Positions 60,206-64,000 of a DNA stretch of 64,000 bases are shown here, in pieces. Position 1 is the first letter of the stretch. Each line of letters starts with the position of its first letter. The position numbers and the translations under genes are program-made. The DNA is from an uncultured Carboxylicivirga sp. (GTDB taxonomy: Bacteria; Bacteroidota; Bacteroidia; Bacteroidales; Marinilabiliaceae), in NCBI RefSeq assembly GCF_963674565.1, contig NZ_OY771430.1:4960001-5024000 (forward strand). The letters are read 5' to 3'. Below the pieces are notes generated by a model. That model saw only the letters and a program-made list of their open reading frames with translations, had not been told where the DNA came from and ran no database searches.

Positions 60206-61399
60206 ATGAGTGATAAAAGTAAATATCAAGTTGACGAAAATGGGATGTACGGTCGTTTTGGTGGAGCGTTTATACCGGAAATGTTACAACCCAATATCGA
60301 TAATCTGAAGAAGGTTTATCTCGATATTATCAATTCTGAAGCGTTTCAGAAAGAGTATAAATCGTTGTTGAAAGATTATGTGGGACGTCCGTCACCACTT
60401 TATCTGGCGAAGCGATTGTCTGCAAAATATAATACCAATGTCTATCTGAAGCGTGAAGATCTGAATCATACAGGTGCCCATAAAGTAAATAATACTATTG
60501 GTCAGATTCTGATTGCCAAGCATATGGGTAAAGAGCGAATTATAGCTGAGACAGGTGCTGGGCAGCATGGAGTGGCAACAGCTACTGCCTGTGCATTGAT
60601 GGGTTTGAAGTGTGTGGTTTATATGGGCGAGGTGGACATTAAACGTCAGGCTCCAAACGTGGCCCGCATGAAAATGTTGGGTGCCGAAGTAAAAGCTGCA
60701 CAATCGGGTAGTAAAACACTGAAAGATGCCACCAACGAAGCAATGCGCGATTGGATTTGTAACCCTGAAGATACTTTTTATTTGATTGGTTCAGTTGTTG
60801 GTCCACATCCTTATCCTGATATGGTTGCTCGTTTGCAGGCTATCATTAGCGAGGAGATTGCTTGGCAAATAAAAGAGCAAACCGATAAGGAATATCCTGA
60901 TTATGTGATTGCCTGTGTTGGAGGAGGAAGTAATGCTGCTGGTTCATTTTACCATTTCCTGGATGATGAGCGGGTTAAATTAGTGGCCGTAGAAGCCTCA
61001 GGTATGGGAGTTGATTCAGGTGAAACTGCTGCAACAATTGCAATGGGTGATTTGGGTGTGATTCATGGTAGCAAGACGTATTTGATGCAAAGTGATGATG
61101 GCCAGATTACAGAACCTTATTCAATCTCTGCTGGTTTGGATTATCCGGGTATTGGTCCAATACATGCACATCTGCATGATACGAAACGTGCAACCATCAT
61201 ATCTGCAACTGATCAGGAAGCACTTGATTCAGCGTTGGAATTAACCCAGCTGGAAGGAATTATTCCTGCTTTGGAATCGTCGCACGCTTTGGCTGCTTTG
61301 GGTAAAATGAAATTTAAGCCTGATGATGCCGTCGTGATTACTATCTCGGGACGTGGTGATAAAGATATGGAGACTTATATGAATCGATTTGGATTCTAA
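60206..61399 (+). CDS. trpB: Tryptophan synthase beta subunit
   Basis: 397 residues from the ATG at 60206. Motifs: GMYGRFGGAFIPEML, the PLP lysine K93 (LNHTGAHKVNN), AETGAGQHGVATATA, CVGGGSNAAGSFYHF and LDYPGIGPIHAHL. It joins indole with serine. It is the classic TrpB1 type that pairs with TrpA. 81 bases of spacer with heptads precede trpA. Confidence 0.95.
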   Translation: MSDKSKYQVDENGMYGRFGGAFIPEMLQPNIDNLKKVYLDIINSEAFQKEYKSLLKDYVGRPSPLYLAKRLSAKYNTNVYLKREDLNHTGAHKVNNTIGQILIAKHMGKERIIAETGAGQHGVATATACALMGLKCVVYMGEVDIKRQAPNVARMKMLGAEVKAAQSGSKTLKDATNEAMRDWICNPEDTFYLIGSVVGPHPYPDMVARLQAIISEEIAWQIKEQTDKEYPDYVIACVGGGSNAAGSFYHFLDDERVKLVAVEASGMGVDSGETAATIAMGDLGVIHGSKTYLMQSDDGQITEPYSISAGLDYPGIGPIHAHLHDTKRATIISATDQEALDSALELTQLEGIIPALESSHALAALGKMKFKPDDAVVITISGRGDKDMETYMNRFGF

Positions 61400-61440
61400 A
61401 ATGAAAGTTAATCATAGATTTTAAGCGGTATGTTAGTCAA

Positions 61441-61468
61441 CTACTGGCTACTGACTTAAAACTAATCA
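61441..61468. repeat. Heptad repeat in the trpB-trpA spacer
   Basis: Units CTACTGG, CTACTGA, CTTAAAA and CTAATCA start every 7 bases from 61441. Confidence 0.5.
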
Positions 61469-61480
61469 ACTAAGATTAAT

Positions 61481-62263
61481 ATGAACAGAATACAAAAACT
61501 CTTACAAGAGAAAAAAGATATATTCTCGGCTTATTATACTGCCGGTCATCCGCAACTGGAGGACACATTGCCTATTCTAGAAGCACTGCAGGACGCCGGA
61601 ACAGATTTGGTTGAAGTAGGCATGCCTTTTTCAGATCCTTTAGCTGATGGACCTACCATTCAGAAAAGTAGTGAAGAAGCGCTGGAAAATGGAATGAGCA
61701 TCAAAAAGCTTTTTGAGCAAATCAAGGATATGCGTAAAACCATTGACATGCCGATTGTTTTAATGGGTTATTTCAATCCGGTTTTTAAATATGGAGTGGA
61801 GGCTTTTGTTGCTAAATGTAAAGAAATGGGGGTTGACGGAGTAATTCTTCCTGACCTTCCGTTTGATGAATACAAAGACAAGTATCAGCAACTTTTTGAA
61901 GATGCCAATATTTCAAATATATTTTTAATCACTCCACAAACACCTGATGAACGTATTAAATTAATAGATGCCAATAGCAATGGTTTTATCTATATGGTTT
62001 CATCTGCTTCGGTAACAGGTGCTAAAAGTGGATTGTCGGATCAGCAATTGACATATTTCAACCGTGTAAATAATCTTGGTCTTAAAACTCCAAGGATAAT
62101 TGGATTTGGTATTAGTAATAAAGAAACTTTTACTACAGCCTGCCAATATGCTTCGGGTGCAATTGTAGGAAGTGCCTTTGTGAAATTATTGGCAGAAAAA
62201 GGTGCCGATAAAAAGGCTATCAATGATTTTGTAAAAAGTATAAAAGATACTTCCAGTAAATAG
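61481..62263 (+). CDS. trpA: Tryptophan synthase alpha subunit
   Basis: 260 residues, TIM barrel. Catalytic residues: E45 (DLVEVGMPFSDP) and D56 (LADGPTIQ). Also GVILPDLPFDEY and IGFGISNKETF. It releases indole from indole-3-glycerol phosphate and channels it to TrpB. Last trp gene; no clear terminator is seen before purU, so read-through into the next gene is possible. Confidence 0.95.
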   Translation: MNRIQKLLQEKKDIFSAYYTAGHPQLEDTLPILEALQDAGTDLVEVGMPFSDPLADGPTIQKSSEEALENGMSIKKLFEQIKDMRKTIDMPIVLMGYFNPVFKYGVEAFVAKCKEMGVDGVILPDLPFDEYKDKYQQLFEDANISNIFLITPQTPDERIKLIDANSNGFIYMVSSASVTGAKSGLSDQQLTYFNRVNNLGLKTPRIIGFGISNKETFTTACQYASGAIVGSAFVKLLAEKGADKKAINDFVKSIKDTSSK

Positions 62264-62339
62264 GTTACGTGGTGGATTTATGTTATTGAGCAAGCTGAAG
62301 TTCTTTAAGTAAAATAGATTTGAGCGACTTGTAAATCAA

Positions 62340-62369
62340 CTACTGCCTACTGCCTCCGATAGTTATCGG
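62340..62369. repeat. Heptad repeat plus CCGATA palindrome after trpA
   Basis: CTACTGC is repeated at 62340 and 62347, directly followed by CTCCGAT. CCGATA-GT-TATCGG (62356-62369) is a palindrome that matches the core of the one at 59990-60005 in the trpF-trpB spacer. Confidence 0.5.
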
Positions 62370-62412
62370 TGCTAGCAAACTAAAGTATGAACAACTAAAC
62401 AATAAAATTTAA

Positions 62413-63270
62413 ATGAGAGAAACGGCTATTCTTCGGATACACTGCCCGGATCAAAGAGGAATTGTGGCGAAAGTAACGGACTTTATTCATCGTCACAATG
62501 GTAATGTGGTGTATCTTGATCAGCATACTGATTATAGTGAGGATCGTTTTTTTATGCGAGTGGAATGGGACCTGGATGGATTTGAGATTCCAACGGAACA
62601 GATTAAAGATGTTATACAGGAGAAACTGGCCTGGCCAATGGAAATGGTTTGGTCGTTGCAGTTCTCACACCAGGTACCACGAATGGCTATATTTGTGAGT
62701 CGCTCGTCACACTGTTTATATGATTTATTGGCCCGCTACAGTGCAGGTGAATTAAAAGTAGAAATACCTTTAATTATCAGTAATCATAAGGACCTTGAAA
62801 AGGTGGCCAAGCAATTTGGACTCCCTTTTTATTATCTTCCTGTTACAAAAGATAACAAGGAGGAAGTGGAGAAAGAGCAGATTCGACTTTTGGAGGAGAA
62901 CAATGTTGATTTTATTGTATTGGCTCGTTACATGCAGATTCTTTCATCTGAATTTAATGAGTTGTATCCAAACAGAATCATAAACATTCACCACTCATTC
63001 TTACCAGCATTTGCCGGTGCTAAACCATATCATGCTGCTCATTCAAGAGGTGTCAAGATTATTGGTGCCACAGGGCATTATGTAACATCTGATCTTGATG
63101 CAGGACCAATCATAGAGCAGGATGTGACAAGAATTACACACCATGATACTGTTCAGAGCCTGGTTCAAAAAGGTAAGGATATCGAAAAAATTGTGCTTTC
63201 AAGAGCCGTTCAGGCACATGTTGATCGCAAAACACTGGTGTATAAAAACAAAACAATCATCTTTGCATAA
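62413..63270 (+). CDS. purU: Formyltetrahydrofolate deformylase
   Basis: 285 residues. An N-terminal ACT domain (about 1-85) opens AILRIHCPDQRGIVAKVTDFI. A formyltransferase-type catalytic domain follows with LARYMQIL, NIHHSFLPAFAGAKPYHAA, GVKIIGATGHYVT and the catalytic Asp in SDLDAGPIIEQD. It hydrolyses 10-formyl-THF to formate and THF, supplying formate for purine synthesis and balancing one-carbon pools. It is 149 bases past trpA and not obviously part of tryptophan synthesis. Confidence 0.94.
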   Translation: MRETAILRIHCPDQRGIVAKVTDFIHRHNGNVVYLDQHTDYSEDRFFMRVEWDLDGFEIPTEQIKDVIQEKLAWPMEMVWSLQFSHQVPRMAIFVSRSSHCLYDLLARYSAGELKVEIPLIISNHKDLEKVAKQFGLPFYYLPVTKDNKEEVEKEQIRLLEENNVDFIVLARYMQILSSEFNELYPNRIINIHHSFLPAFAGAKPYHAAHSRGVKIIGATGHYVTSDLDAGPIIEQDVTRITHHDTVQSLVQKGKDIEKIVLSRAVQAHVDRKTLVYKNKTIIFA

Positions 63271-63282
63271 AATTTAAATATT

Positions 63283-63810
63283 ATGGTGATGAAGAAAATT
63301 ATTTTATCATTCTTATTATCTGTTTTTTGTATTGCACTTTTTGCACAAGCAGCTCCAGATGACAGAGGTTATATTGTGAAATTAGGAGATAAAGCACCTG
63401 ATTTTGAGATGGAACTTACTGATGGTACAAAAGTGAAGTTATCCGATTTAAAAGGACAGGTTGTGATGTTACAGTTTACAGCATCGTGGTGTGGAGTTTG
63501 TCGAAAAGAGATGCCACATATCGAAGAGCAAATCTGGCAGGCATACAAAGATAAGGGATTGAAAGTATTTGGCGTGGACCGTGATGAGCCAGTGAAGAAT
63601 GCTTTGGAACTGAAAGAAGATACTAAAATTACTTATAGTATAGGGCTAGATCCAGGAGCTGATATTTTCGGTTTGTATGCCGATAAACAAGCTGGTGTTA
63701 CTCGTAATGTTTTGATTGATCGGGAAGGAAAAATTATCTTCTTAACCAGGCTATTCAATGAAGAAGAGTTTGCTGCTTTGGTAAAGAGAATTGGAGAGGA
63801 GTTGAAATAG
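63283..63810 (+). CDS. Exported TlpA-like thioredoxin/peroxiredoxin-fold protein
   Basis: 175 residues with a signal peptide ending around ALFAQA. The thioredoxin fold has LGDKAPDFEMELTDG, the redox site TASWCGVCRKEMP (WCxxC) and the cis-Pro region GVTRNVLIDREGK. It should work in the periplasm as a thiol reductant or oxidant, possibly fed by a DsbD such as the one at 20955-22892. It begins 12 bases after purU, so the two may be co-transcribed. Confidence 0.9.
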   Translation: MVMKKIILSFLLSVFCIALFAQAAPDDRGYIVKLGDKAPDFEMELTDGTKVKLSDLKGQVVMLQFTASWCGVCRKEMPHIEEQIWQAYKDKGLKVFGVDRDEPVKNALELKEDTKITYSIGLDPGADIFGLYADKQAGVTRNVLIDREGKIIFLTRLFNEEEFAALVKRIGEELK

Positions 63811-63814
63811 TCAA

Positions 63815-63849
63815 TAGTGCATTGTGCAAAGTGACTGGTGCATAGTTAA
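63815..63849. repeat. Heptad repeat before the four-helix-bundle gene
   Basis: Five units in 7-base register from 63815: TAGTGCA, TTGTGCA, AAGTGAC, TGGTGCA, TAGTTAA. Same style and consensus (nnGTGCA) as the trpG-trpD spacer. Confidence 0.55.
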
Positions 63850-63866
63850 GAACTAAATCAAATCAA

Positions 63867-64000
63867 ATGAAAACATACAGAGAAATTAAGGCTTGGCAGA
63901 AGTCCATGGATTTTGTTACAAAGATCTATCATTATACCGAAATTTTTCCTGAAAGCGAGAAGTTTGGTTTAACGAATCAAATCAGAAGAGCAGCCGTCTC
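63867..64000 (+). CDS. Four-helix-bundle protein (S23 / 23S rRNA intervening-sequence family), truncated by window end
   Basis: The frame from ATG 63867 is open to the end of the window, 44 complete codons. It reads MKTYREIKAWQKSMDFVTKI then TEIFPESEKFGLTNQIRRAA, the typical start of the four-helix-bundle family (lxxWqkAmdlvxxiY...PxxExyGLxxQiRRA). Such proteins were first found in rRNA intervening sequences but are common as solitary genes in Bacteroidota; no rRNA is near here. Function unknown. Confidence 0.85.
   Translation, partial: MKTYREIKAWQKSMDFVTKIYHYTEIFPESEKFGLTNQIRRAAV

Noticed and set aside
63867..64000. 23S rRNA intervening sequence suggested by the S23-type four-helix-bundle gene
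   Set aside because: There is no rRNA sequence around it in the window; solitary copies of this family are common.

Overview
The window is typical Bacteroidota DNA, most likely from a marine or sediment member of Bacteroidia close to Marinilabiliales. I infer this from the gene content: gldD and gldE gliding genes, DUF4924 and DUF6089 families, the pdxJ/CBS/nadK/DUF6089/uppS/bamA/skp/murI block, and the mutY-ssb-gldE-gldD-PPTase block. Other pointers are weak Shine-Dalgarno sequences and many promoters of the Bacteroidota type with a -7 box TAnnTTTG. I see no rRNA, tRNA, CRISPR array, phage or complete insertion sequence. The lineage is an inference from family content, not from a marker gene.

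Layout. 1-836 is the 3' end of a PafA-like alkaline phosphatase. 844-8622 (minus strand) carries a retropepsin-like protein, a chemoreceptor coupled to a single-domain response regulator, a NarL-type two-component pair, an iron alcohol dehydrogenase and an AraC regulator. 8771-13446 (plus) is a complete trans-4-hydroxy-L-proline degradation operon ending in 2-oxoglutarate. 13443-18328 (minus) is the GGGP synthase, PPTase, gldD, gldE, ssb, mutY block. 18452-20508 holds HU, a 30-residue basic protein resembling the mitochondrial mS38/COX24 domain, and RNase G. 20955-26572 holds dsbD, two tandem OmpA-type porins and a DCC thiol protein. 26569-30586 (minus) has DUF4924, an Hsp15-like protein, pth, rplY, prs and engB. 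30759-36212 has manA, a lysine-pathway pair (aspartate kinase, lysA), udk and an exonuclease. 36209-37740 (minus) is a hydrolase and pdxJ. 37910-47986 is the cell-envelope block ending with three tandem skp/ompH genes and murI. 48023-54875 has a gamma carbonic anhydrase, a 2-oxoacid:ferredoxin oxidoreductase (korAB), a TetR regulator and a SulP transporter with beta carbonic anhydrase. 55154-62263 is the full trp operon (leader peptide, trpEGDCFBA), followed by purU, a TlpA-like protein and a truncated four-helix-bundle gene.

The strongest regulatory signal is a classical ribosome-mediated tryptophan attenuator in front of trpE. It has a 20-codon leader peptide with tandem Trp codons, a 13-bp terminator and mutually exclusive 1:2 and 2:3 pairings, all of which can be traced in the sequence. 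The spacers inside and just after the trp operon are also unusual. Five of them are built from degenerate 7-bp tandem units, and the trpF-trpB spacer holds two nested inverted-repeat elements. Other points are the basic mini-protein behind HU, a palindrome in the core promoter of the hydroxyproline operon, and a TetR-controlled candidate bicarbonate module.
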